Shown here: one piece after another, positions 12,693 through 18,939 of the stretch | How positions within the stretch are numbered: position 1 is the stretch's first letter | Layout: the number at the start of each line of letters is the position of its first letter | Source: Cyanobacteria bacterium UBA947 | GTDB taxonomy: Bacteria; Cyanobacteriota; Vampirovibrionia; Gastranaerophilales; Gastranaerophilaceae | NCBI GenBank assembly: GCA_002293275.1 | Contig: DBCX01000022.1 | Coordinates: 25,861 to 44,799 of the forward strand | Reading direction: 5' to 3' | DNA length: 18,939 nt | Program-made: the position numbers and the translations under genes | The notes under the pieces: generated by a model | What the model saw: only the letters and a program-made list of their open reading frames with translations | What the model was told of the DNA's origin: nothing | Database searches by the model: none

Positions 12693-13691
12693 TTATTGTT
12701 CGACGAATTGTTTAAGTACAAATTTAAACCGCCCGCCGGGAGGGGAACTGTGCGGCATCGGGTTTTCTATATCCGGTGTGTCAAAGAGCTTGCCGCGCAA
12801 GAAAATAAATGGCGTTTGTGTTCCGTTTCCGTTTTCATCGTATTTTGTAATGATTCCGCCGGTGTGGTCCTCGTTGAATTGATATTCTTCCTTGTCGTGT
12901 TTTTCGAATGTAGGATTATTATATTCAAAATAAAGCGGATAGCCTTTATCATCCCACCTGAAGGTATAGGTCCCGCCGCCTCGATCTTGTTCAACGCTTT
13001 CAACAAAAACCAGATTGCCTTGTTCATCAAAACCGGCTTTGGCGCGGTCTTGTTCTTTCTCAAACGCTACGGGTGCAAGTGCTTTTGGGGTAGTGTCCAC
13101 AGTTGCGAACAACTCCTCCAGTTTAGCTTGGGATTCTTGTTGTTTTTGCAGCTTTGCTGCGTCCCTTGCAGCCTCTGCTGCCGCCCGGGCTTCGGCTGCT
13201 TGTGCTCTTGCTTTTAATGCTTCGGCCGCTTCCGTTTCTCTTTGGGCCGCAGCTATTGACTCTTGTTCAGCTCTTGCAGCCTCATACTCAGCCATTTGTT
13301 CCGGCGCCCATAAATTAATGTCGGTTTTATTTTTGGCGCTTGTGCAAGCTAATAATGTTGACGTATACTCGCCTGAGGGCGTAATTTCAAGATTGGATTC
13401 AAAACCTTTATCTCTAGACTCTGTATCTGCTAACGCGCACAATATTGAAAACTCTGTTACATTAAGGGTTTTATCGTCTAAGTCAAGCTTGGCAAATTCA
13501 TTAATATTTTCTTCTGCACGGCCCATCCGGAAATCGCGTTCGTTTTTTTTCAACCCGAAAATGGACAACGCCTCTTCCTTAGTAATGGTTTCTTTGCCGC
13601 CCATCAATTCCTTGGCTTTTTGTGTGATTTGGGCTTTATATTCCGCGTTACCGTAAATATCTGCGTAATTGTTGAACGAAAACTCTGACAT
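12693..13691 (-). CDS. Modular protein: degenerate EF-hand-like N-terminus, Ala/Glu coiled coil, beta-rich C-terminus
   Basis: A 332-residue protein of unknown function. Seen: residues 31-84 hold two motifs resembling a degenerate EF-hand pair (TITKEEALSIFG and LDLDDKTLNVTEFS). Residues 131-196 are an extremely Ala/Glu/Arg-rich continuous helix or coiled coil. Residues 219-300 are Tyr/Gly/Asp-rich with spaced units such as FDEQGNLVF, YTFRWDDKGYPLYF and ITKYDENGNGTQTPF, which recall YD-type repeats. No signal peptide or membrane segment. Start: ATG 13691 has AAGGAG 10 nt upstream and TATAAT at 13726-13721. The stalk-plus-beta-domain layout would suit a structural or surface protein, but that is inference. 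Confidence 0.7.
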   Translation of the reverse strand: MSEFSFNNYADIYGNAEYKAQITQKAKELMGGKETITKEEALSIFGLKKNERDFRMGRAEENINEFAKLDLDDKTLNVTEFSILCALADTESRDKGFESNLEITPSGEYTSTLLACTSAKNKTDINLWAPEQMAEYEAARAEQESIAAAQRETEAAEALKARAQAAEARAAAEAARDAAKLQKQQESQAKLEELFATVDTTPKALAPVAFEKEQDRAKAGFDEQGNLVFVESVEQDRGGGTYTFRWDDKGYPLYFEYNNPTFEKHDKEEYQFNEDHTGGIITKYDENGNGTQTPFIFLRGKLFDTPDIENPMPHSSPPGGRFKFVLKQFVEQ

Positions 13692-13720
13692 AAATACACA
13701 CTCCTTCTTTTTAATTTACT

Positions 13721-13726
13721 ATTATA
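13721..13726 (-). promoter_or_regulatory. -10 box of the 13691 gene
   Basis: A perfect TATAAT on the minus strand, preceded by a poor -35. +1 is expected near 13714, giving a leader of about 23 nt that includes AAGGAG. Confidence 0.5.
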
Positions 13727-13781
13727 TAAAAACTTTTTAATTTCGGAAAATTTAATCAGGAGAAAAATTGTAACAAAACTT

Positions 13782-13859
13782 CAAAGACCATAAGCCAAGC
13801 CGTTCAGGCAGCATTGGACAAAAATTTGTTAAGAGCTTAACTCAAAATGCCTGTCCCGG
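13782..13859 (+). repeat. 78-bp direct repeat, copy B, with a remnant of the 11808-type gene end
   Basis: It is 75/78 identical to copy A at 12446. The upstream frame reads VTKTSKTISQAVQAALDKNLLRA before the stop. Immediately after it, GCGCTGGCGTAAG (13859-13871) matches the final codons of the 11808 gene at 12 of 13 bases, and then the metallopeptidase stop codon follows. So both copies join a piece of the same gene family, at different break points. Confidence 0.8.
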
Positions 13860-13872
13860 CGCTGGCGTAAGT

Positions 13873-15432
13873 TTAGTTTTTCTCAAATTGCTTTTTGTAT
13901 GTGTCGATAGAAAAACCTTCGCCCGTGAAACGTTTTAGAGTTTCCTCTTCATCATACATAGCGCCCGTGCGGAACAGTTTTTTGTTGAAATAATCAGCAG
14001 TGTGCGGGTTTTTGGTCAGCGGTCCGAGTTGTTTGACAGCCGCCTCGTAAAGCTGCATCCCCATAATTTCTGCCCGTAAATAGTTTTGTAAATACCCCGG
14101 AGATGTGAGATAATGCGAGGTTGTTGCCCATTTATTACTCGCTTTTAAATTAGGGTCGCGATCGAGATACTTTATAGCGAGCTCCCGCTCGGTCTGCGCA
14201 GGGTCTTTGTCAGGGTTTTCATAAAGTGATTTCTCAAAATTGAAATGATAAGCGTATTTTCTCACAAAAGCAGCGTTGTCTTCAACCTCCCGCTCTTTGA
14301 TTCGTTGAATCAGTTCTTGCGGAACACCCAAAAGCTCCGGTAATACATCTTCTTTAATAAAAATATGCCCCATCATCATTGCAACAGCTTCTGTCGTAGC
14401 ACAAGAAGGACAGTCTCTGTCAAAATACTGGAGTTTATCTGAAATGCCCAAATAATAAACAACATGCCCTAATTCATGTGACAAGTTTTCCAAATCTGTC
14501 AGATTTTTGCCTAAGTTCAAAATGGCTCTTACATCTTTGTTGTTATCTGTAGCTACGCAAAATCCGTGGGTCTCTTTGCCCGCTCTTGGAAACAAATCCA
14601 ATGTTACAGGCAGTTTGTCTAAATCCCAGCCCATTTTTTTATATATTTCTTTTCCAGTTGCAACAATCGTTTCTTTGTCTTTTATGTAATTATTAACAAG
14701 TTTTTCGGGGTCATCATCAAATACCAACTTTTGTTTATTGCCATTATTCTCGCGCAGACAAAAACCAATTGCCGCGTCTGACAATTGTTCAAACATCTCC
14801 TGTATTTTTTTCGGGTCAACGTTGTATGTATTTTTTAATTCGTATTCAAAAAAATTGTCATACCCTTTTGAGCGCGCATATTCGTTTCTGGTTTTTACCA
14901 GTTTAATCAAGTCTTTGGCTATTAAGTTACTAAACTTGACGTGTGCCTCCCGGGCTTTTTTACGTAAAGCGCTATCTTCGCTTGTTGCCAAAATATCGTG
15001 TATTTCTGCAAGCGATTTTTCCTCACCGTCAATTTTAAACTTGTAATTGTTGAGCTTAGCTGAAATTTCTGTTGTTTGCGTGACAATTTCAGTTGCTTTA
15101 CCACTTTTTTCCGGCCTGAAGTCTTCCTCAAACTTTTTAAGTTTCCTTTTTAAATTTTTATCCTCCACGCCGCCTTTTAAAAGTTTTTTTAACAACGCAT
15201 AGCTTGCTTTGTTGCAATAACAATCCATATAATTCTTAGAACTTGCATTTAATTTTGCCTCGTTCTCTGCTGTACTGTTTGTGGAAAAATTCCACAAGTC
15301 TTTGTAATAATTAACAGTTTGCGGATGAACCTTTCGTGCTAAATCCCTCCTGAATTTTAAAAACTCAAGCTCTTGCGCCGAACGCTCTTTTGCTGTAAAA
15401 GAGATATAAGGGTTGATTGCATTGATGATCAT
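13873..15432 (-). CDS. M2/M3-like zinc metallopeptidase (gluzincin)
   Basis: A 519-residue, mostly helical oligopeptidase. Seen: SHELGHVVYYLG with His319, Glu320 and His323 as the HExxH zinc site, and Glu348 in TTEAVAMMMG as the third ligand. RNEYARSKGYDNFFEYELKN (182-201) and SHYLTSPGYLQNYLRAEIMG (439-458) match the substrate-cleft helices of this class. HELGHxxYYLG and the distance to Glu348 recall the ACE (M2) branch as much as oligoendopeptidase F (M3). Such enzymes cut short peptides, usually in the cytoplasm; no signal peptide is seen. Start: ATG 15432 begins MIINAINPYISFTAKERSAQ; the extension to 15486 is Phe/Arg/Lys-rich and crosses a possible -10 region (TTTATATA). Confidence 0.85.
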   Translation of the reverse strand: MIINAINPYISFTAKERSAQELEFLKFRRDLARKVHPQTVNYYKDLWNFSTNSTAENEAKLNASSKNYMDCYCNKASYALLKKLLKGGVEDKNLKRKLKKFEEDFRPEKSGKATEIVTQTTEISAKLNNYKFKIDGEEKSLAEIHDILATSEDSALRKKAREAHVKFSNLIAKDLIKLVKTRNEYARSKGYDNFFEYELKNTYNVDPKKIQEMFEQLSDAAIGFCLRENNGNKQKLVFDDDPEKLVNNYIKDKETIVATGKEIYKKMGWDLDKLPVTLDLFPRAGKETHGFCVATDNNKDVRAILNLGKNLTDLENLSHELGHVVYYLGISDKLQYFDRDCPSCATTEAVAMMMGHIFIKEDVLPELLGVPQELIQRIKEREVEDNAAFVRKYAYHFNFEKSLYENPDKDPAQTERELAIKYLDRDPNLKASNKWATTSHYLTSPGYLQNYLRAEIMGMQLYEAAVKQLGPLTKNPHTADYFNKKLFRTGAMYDEEETLKRFTGEGFSIDTYKKQFEKN

Positions 15433-15495
15433 GTTGGTATATAAAACCCGAACAAAAAATTTTTTGCGCAGCAAAAATAGCGTCAAAAATAAATC

Positions 15496-16710
15496 TTAAT
15501 ACTGGAACCCGTCCTCTTTGAACCTGTCAAGAACGGTTTGCATTTGGTCCTCCGAGCAAACGTACGACACGCGGAAGAACCCTTCCCCGCATTTTCCGTA
15601 TGAGCTGCCCGGCACCGTCACAATCCCTGATTTTTCCAGCAGCTCCTGACAGAACTTGGCCGAACAATCATACCTTGGCGGAATCGGCAGCCACAAATAA
15701 AACGTCGCGGCCGGCACATTCTCCAACGGATACCCCAATTTACGGAACCCGTCCACTAAAAACGCCTGCTTGCGTTTGTAATTCAAGTTCTCGCGCGCTA
15801 TGTACTCGTCACCTTCTTTTGAGTTTAGCAGTTCTGCGCACGCAAGCTGCATCGCCTTGAAATGCCCGTTGTCAACCGTGGATTTTGCTTTGCCAAAGCG
15901 CTTAACCACCTCCTCGTTGCCGCAAACCCAGCCCAAACGCCAGCCCGTCAACGCATAAGGTTTTGAAAAGCTGAAAAATTCAACCGCAATATCTTTTGCA
16001 CCCTCGATTTCAAACACGCTGAACGGTTTTATCGCATCGTCAAAATAAAGCTCCGAATACGCCGCATCTGAAATCAGCAAAATATCTTTCCTTTTGCAAA
16101 ACTCAACCACTGACCGGATGTACTCGCGCGTTGCAACGGCGCCCAGCGGGTTGTTCGGGTAGTTTATAACCATCGCCTTGACTTTTTCCGGCTTGTCAAC
16201 TGTCGCCCAAACCGACTCCATATCAGGCATGTAGTTGTTTTCTTTTGTCAGCGGTATCGGATGCCCGATTGCGCCCGCGCATTTGATGAACTCCCAATAT
16301 GACGCGTAAATCGGGTCAGGAACAAGAATGATGTCGCCGTTGCACGGCGTTGTTATCGCGCGCACCAGATTTGCCAGACCCTCTTTTGACCCAATCAGTG
16401 AGAACACCTCGTTTTCCGCGTCAACTTCTACATTGAACCGGCGTTTCATGTATTTTGAAATCGCCTGCCGCAGCTCTATCTCGCCTTTCGGGGTTGAGTA
16501 TGTGTGGATACCGGGTTCATCAAGCAATTCTTTCAACCGATCAATAACAATCTTTGGCGGGTGCGCTGTCGGCGCGCCCATCGCAAGCGATATCGGTGCA
16601 CGGTTTCGTGCCGTGAGCTCCGGCGCAAGCTTGGCTGTCTTTTCTTTCAACGCAAATAGTATGTACTCGCCTAATTCCACCACGCAATTGTTAAATAAAT
16701 CTTTTCTCAT
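15496..16710 (-). CDS. Class I PLP-dependent aminotransferase (DapL/alanine-type)
   Basis: A 404-residue fold-type I aminotransferase, cytoplasmic. Seen: GAPTAHPPKIVIDRLKELL, then YSTPKGEIELRQAISKY, NYPNNPLGAVA with the cofactor-contacting Asn187, SDAAYSELYFD with Asp215 and Tyr218, and SFSKPYALTGWRLGW with the Schiff-base Lys250. A C-terminal FFRVSY carries the carboxylate-binding Arg. The family includes LL-diaminopimelate aminotransferase (lysine and peptidoglycan precursor synthesis, known in cyanobacteria) and alanine/aspartate types; the sequence alone does not settle the substrate. An AAAGGA ribosome site lies about 7 nt before the ATG. It follows mlaF by 48 nt on the same strand, and the peptidase gene lies downstream. 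Confidence 0.9.
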   Translation of the reverse strand: MRKDLFNNCVVELGEYILFALKEKTAKLAPELTARNRAPISLAMGAPTAHPPKIVIDRLKELLDEPGIHTYSTPKGEIELRQAISKYMKRRFNVEVDAENEVFSLIGSKEGLANLVRAITTPCNGDIILVPDPIYASYWEFIKCAGAIGHPIPLTKENNYMPDMESVWATVDKPEKVKAMVINYPNNPLGAVATREYIRSVVEFCKRKDILLISDAAYSELYFDDAIKPFSVFEIEGAKDIAVEFFSFSKPYALTGWRLGWVCGNEEVVKRFGKAKSTVDNGHFKAMQLACAELLNSKEGDEYIARENLNYKRKQAFLVDGFRKLGYPLENVPAATFYLWLPIPPRYDCSAKFCQELLEKSGIVTVPGSSYGKCGEGFFRVSYVCSEDQMQTVLDRFKEDGFQY

Positions 16711-16758
16711 ATTTTTCCTTTACTTTTGTCGTTGAGGTTTGGCGCTCAACCCGCTCAT

Positions 16759-17478
16759 TTACCCCAGCCCCATTGTCATCGGCCCTTTTAACGACGCGTT
16801 GACAAACTGTTTTGTGTAATCGTTGCCGCTTTTTAGCATCTGGTGCGGCGTACCTTCAAACACGATTTTGCCGTCGTATAACATAATAACCCGGTCGGCC
16901 GTGCGCTGAATCGTTGACATCTGGTGGGTTACGACAATTGATGACGCTTTGGTTTCGTCTTTTAGCCGGACGATATAATCCTCAATCAACGTTGATGAAA
17001 TCGGGTCAAGCCCGGATGTCGGCTCATCGTATAGTATTGAATTTGGTTCAGTCACAATCGCGCGCGCAAAACTCACACGCTTTTGCATCCCGCCTGAAAG
17101 CTCCGACGGAAACTTGTCCTCAATGCCTTTGAGCCCGACGAGTTCCAGTTTTTCCGCAACTATTTTTTTAATCTCGTCCGGTGAATACTTATCGCGCAAA
17201 TCACGCCGTTCGCGCAGCGCAAACGAGATGTTATCGGCGACATTCAAGCTGTCAAACAACGCGGAATACTGGAAAACCATCGCAATATCGCCATCGGAGG
17301 TGGTGATGTCCCCTGAGTCTTTTTCTATCAAACCGCAGATGAGCTTTAACATCGTACTTTTACCCGACCCGCTGAACCCCACAAGCGCAAGCGTTTCACC
17401 GCTTTTGATCTCAAACGAAATATCATCAAGAACTTTTTTGCCGTTAAATGCTTTGGTAAGGTTTTGGACTTTTATCAT
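16759..17478 (-). CDS. mlaF: MlaF-type ABC transporter ATPase
   Basis: The 239-residue ATPase of an Mla/Ttg2/TGD-type lipid transporter, which works with the MlaE permease and an MCE-domain protein to move phospholipids between membranes. Seen: Walker A GFSGSGKST (34-42), Q-loop Gln70 in VFQYSALFDSL, signature LSGGM (127-131), Walker B ILYDEPTSGLDP (148-159) and switch His185. The Q-loop context FQYSALFDSLNV is characteristic of the MlaF group. Start: ATG 17478 has no ribosome site; TATAAT at 17490-17485 places +1 exactly on the A, so it may have its own leaderless transcript besides read-through from mlaE 44 nt upstream. No MCE-domain gene is in the window. Confidence 0.9.
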   Translation of the reverse strand: MIKVQNLTKAFNGKKVLDDISFEIKSGETLALVGFSGSGKSTMLKLICGLIEKDSGDITTSDGDIAMVFQYSALFDSLNVADNISFALRERRDLRDKYSPDEIKKIVAEKLELVGLKGIEDKFPSELSGGMQKRVSFARAIVTEPNSILYDEPTSGLDPISSTLIEDYIVRLKDETKASSIVVTHQMSTIQRTADRVIMLYDGKIVFEGTPHQMLKSGNDYTKQFVNASLKGPMTMGLG

Positions 17479-17484
17479 GCCTTA

Positions 17485-17490
17485 ATTATA
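17485..17490 (-). promoter_or_regulatory. -10 box directly before mlaF (leaderless)
   Basis: A perfect TATAAT on the minus strand; the last T as -7 puts +1 at 17478, the A of the mlaF ATG. The bases before it are AGG, not TGn, and no -35 is seen, so it is weaker than its counterparts. Confidence 0.5.
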
Positions 17491-17522
17491 CCTTAAAAAT
17501 TTTGTACCGCGCGGCTTACGCT

Positions 17523-18329
17523 TTAAAAGAAAAACGCAATCGCAAAGAACATATCAACGATGACGATTGCCACAAACGACCAGACGACGGCTTTTGTGGT
17601 GGCTTCGCCCACGCCTTTTGCGCCGCCTTTTGCCTCAAACCCGCACGAGCAGCTGATAAGGGTTATGCACGCCCCAAAACATACCGCCTTGCCAAGGCTT
17701 ACGAACATGTCCTTTGCAAAAATCCCGAGCCACGCCGATTCAAAAAACGCCCGGTAACTCAACCCCGCAGCCAATTCTGCCGTGACTGCGCCTGCCAGCA
17801 CGCCCACAACCGACGCAATCACGCACACAACCGGCATCATCAGCATACCGGATAAAATCCGCGGTACAAAAAGGTTTGCCACGGGTTCTACCTTCAAAAC
17901 CCGCATCGCATCAATCTGTTCTGTCACACGCATGGTCGCAATCTCTGATGCCAAGGACGATCCAATCATTGAAATCAGCGCAAACCCCGACATAATAACC
18001 GCAAGCTCGCGCACAACCAAAATAGATACCGCCATCCCGACAAAATGCCCGCCGCCTTGTTTGACCATCTCCAGCGCGACCTGTGAGGTCACAATCACGA
18101 TTGACATACTCACAATTGAAAGCGTGATAGGCAGCGACGTTATCCCGAACCGGTAGCACTGATACATAAGCTCTTTTTTGTCAACAAACCCGAGGCCTCT
18201 GGCAGCTGTCACAGCGTGCATGCCAATCATACCGAGCGTTTCCAGAAAAAGGCAAAACTGTTTTGCCATCCCCTCAAAAATCAACCGCGTCGCCGAATGC
18301 TTATAATATTTACCAATGCTGTTAATCAT
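17523..18329 (-). CDS. mlaE: MlaE-type ABC transporter permease
   Basis: The 268-residue membrane subunit of an Mla-type lipid transporter. Seen: five to six hydrophobic segments; the family core LASEIATMRVTEQIDAMRVL followed by PVANLFVPRILSGMLMMPVV; and the C-terminal signature GFEAKGGAKGVGEATTKAVV before the last membrane helix. Length is normal. An Mla system implies an outer membrane in this organism. Start: ATG 18329 yields MINSIGKYYKHSATRL; the longer frame from 18407 would run through the divergent padR gene. No ribosome site is present. TGgTATAAT (18344-18336) places +1 on the A of the ATG. mlaF lies 44 nt downstream. Confidence 0.92.
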   Translation of the reverse strand: MINSIGKYYKHSATRLIFEGMAKQFCLFLETLGMIGMHAVTAARGLGFVDKKELMYQCYRFGITSLPITLSIVSMSIVIVTSQVALEMVKQGGGHFVGMAVSILVVRELAVIMSGFALISMIGSSLASEIATMRVTEQIDAMRVLKVEPVANLFVPRILSGMLMMPVVCVIASVVGVLAGAVTAELAAGLSYRAFFESAWLGIFAKDMFVSLGKAVCFGACITLISCSCGFEAKGGAKGVGEATTKAVVWSFVAIVIVDMFFAIAFFF

Positions 18330-18337
18330 GATAAGAT
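18309..18337 (+). promoter_or_regulatory. Promoter of padR (leaderless, overlaps the mlaE promoter)
   Basis: TTTACC (18309-18314), a 17-nt spacer and TAAGAT (18332-18337) with the extended TGa before it. The last T as -7 puts +1 at 18344, the A of the padR ATG. It overlaps the mlaE -10 on the other strand. Confidence 0.6.
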
Positions 18338-18344
18338 TATACCA
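18336..18344 (-). promoter_or_regulatory. Extended -10 promoter of mlaE (leaderless)
   Basis: The minus strand reads TGgTATAAT, and its last T is 7 bases before the mlaE ATG. The T of its TG is the complement of the first base of the padR start codon on the other strand. Confidence 0.65.
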
Positions 18345-18865
18345 TGATTGAATTGCTGATTTTAAACGCGCTGCAAAAACGTGAGCTGACGATGTACGGT
18401 ATCTCAAAAAGTATTGAGGAAGATTTTGCCGCGTTCACCAAACCCAGCTTTGGTGCGCTGAAACCAGCGCTGCGCCGGCTTGAACAGGGTGGCTTTTTAA
18501 CCCTGCGCAAAACAATGTCCGATGGCGGCAAGCTCTCCGTGTTCTACACCGTAACCCCCGCCGGCAAAGAAGAACTCGTGCGCCTGCTGCTTGAACCGTT
18601 GAGCGAAAACCCGCTGCAATTTTTGTCAAACGCGCGCATAAAACTCTCCTGCGCAAATGTTTTGCAGCCCGAAGAAAAGAAAAAACTTTTTGTGAATATA
18701 AAAACCCTCGCGCTTGCCCACAAAGCCGCCGCCGAAACAACGCTTGACAACGAGTACAGTTCACCGGATTTTTACCACAGGATAATCCTTGACAACGCCG
18801 CGTTTGAATACAAAAATTTCATCACAATTATTGAAGGGCTGCAAAAAGAGGGAGGCAAAGGGTAA
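18344..18865 (+). CDS. PadR-family transcriptional regulator
   Basis: A 173-residue PadR-type regulator. Seen: an N-terminal winged helix (about 1-85) with MIELLILNALQKRELTMYGI, SFGALKPALRRLEQGGFLTL and a wing ending in YTVTPAGKEELVRLL, followed by a helical C-terminal part (about 90-170) that in this family forms the dimer interface. PadR proteins are usually repressors that respond to small molecules or membrane stress. It shares a 20-bp intergenic region with mlaE, so it can bind there and control itself and the lipid transporter; this is inference. No ribosome site is seen and the mRNA is predicted leaderless. Its stop codon TAA is directly followed by the ATG of the next gene. Confidence 0.85.
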   Translation: MIELLILNALQKRELTMYGISKSIEEDFAAFTKPSFGALKPALRRLEQGGFLTLRKTMSDGGKLSVFYTVTPAGKEELVRLLLEPLSENPLQFLSNARIKLSCANVLQPEEKKKLFVNIKTLALAHKAAAETTLDNEYSSPDFYHRIILDNAAFEYKNFITIIEGLQKEGGKG

Positions 18866-18939
18866 ATGGGTACTGTTTTGCAAGCCGCGACGGTGAGCGC
18901 TGTGGAGCCCGGCTCAATCGCGCAAGAAATCGGCTTGTG
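18866..18939 (+). CDS. 5' end of a PDZ-domain protein, probably PDZ/radical SAM/DUF512
   Basis: The last 74 bases encode MGTVLQAATVSAVEPGSIAQ followed by EIGL, then the window ends. V-x-x-V-x-P-G-S-I-A-x-x-I/L-G-L is the opening strand and loop of a PDZ domain. A PDZ domain at the very N-terminus, without a signal peptide, is the layout of the PDZ/radical SAM/DUF512 oxidoreductases conserved in cyanobacteria and some anaerobes. The gene begins on the base after the padR stop, and GGGAGG lies about 13 nt upstream inside padR, so they are one operon. PDZ start confident, full-length identity inferred. Confidence 0.7.
   Translation, partial: MGTVLQAATVSAVEPGSIAQEIGL

Noticed and set aside
13015..13656. 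Long plus-strand Ala/Ser-rich open frame opposite the 12693-13691 gene
   Set aside because: It is the antisense of the Ala/Glu-rich coiled coil; the minus-strand frame has a ribosome site, promoter and protein-like domains.
12446..13859. Insertion sequence bounded by the 78-bp repeats
   Set aside because: The copies are direct, not inverted; no transposase lies between them; the gene inside has its own promoter and terminator; and the repeats encode a plausible protein C-terminus.
18330..18407. Upstream extension of mlaE
   Set aside because: It runs through padR and the shared promoter; MINSIGKYYK at 18329 fits the family start.

Overview
The window looks like chromosome from a non-photosynthetic relative of Cyanobacteria (Melainabacteria/Vampirovibrionia, most like gut Gastranaerophilales). 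The placement rests on four things read from the sequence: an HydG maturase, implying an [FeFe]-hydrogenase; MlaE/MlaF-type lipid-transport genes, implying a two-membrane envelope; the start of a PDZ-type protein resembling the PDZ/radical-SAM/DUF512 proteins known from cyanobacteria; and an N-terminus of the 'MGLSAQQCRLL' type, which I recall from this group and from Elusimicrobiota. It is an inference without database support. Genes are moderately GC-balanced and intergenic DNA is strongly AT-rich.

Layout. 1-372: a gene running off the left edge (minus strand), preceded by a strong promoter, a compact structured RNA of about 95 nt and a Rho-independent terminator. 373-3269: a group 2-type sigma-70 factor (minus) diverging from an ArnT/PMT-like membrane glycosyltransferase that overlaps a YkgJ-type Cys-cluster protein (plus). 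3297-7052: three minus-strand genes (a 566-residue protein with flagellin-like layout, a small XRE repressor, a papain-like Cys/His/Asp protein) and a frameshifted LuxR-type HTH gene. 7111-9473: a plus-strand pair, stand-alone TOPRIM protein and HydG, ending in a clear terminator. 9530-11253: a small unknown gene, then smpB translationally coupled to a formyltransferase-family gene (all minus). 11355-13872: lineage-specific accessory genes mixed with debris (a truncated gene copy, a 78-bp repeat present twice, a broken XRE regulator). 13873-18329: minus-strand M2/M3-like metallopeptidase, class I aminotransferase and the MlaF/MlaE pair. 18344-18939: PadR regulator and the first 24 codons of the PDZ-type gene (plus).

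Gene expression. Two kinds of translation start can be told apart. Several genes (sigma factor, HydG, 11355, 11808, 9790, 13691, aminotransferase) have a Shine-Dalgarno sequence. Others (glycosyltransferase, smpB, mlaF, mlaE, padR, perhaps the XRE repressor) have none, but carry a -10 box, usually with an extended TGn, placed so that transcription would begin at or within one base of the A of the start codon. These look like leaderless mRNAs. The mlaE/padR divergence is the extreme case: both promoters and both start codons fit in 20 bp.

Most interesting for follow-up: the promoter-RNA-terminator-ORF unit at the left edge, which has the layout of RNA-antitoxin/abortive-infection loci; the leaderless promoter class; the TOPRIM-HydG pairing; the flagellin-like protein; and the duplicated, decayed loci around 12.2-13.9 kb.
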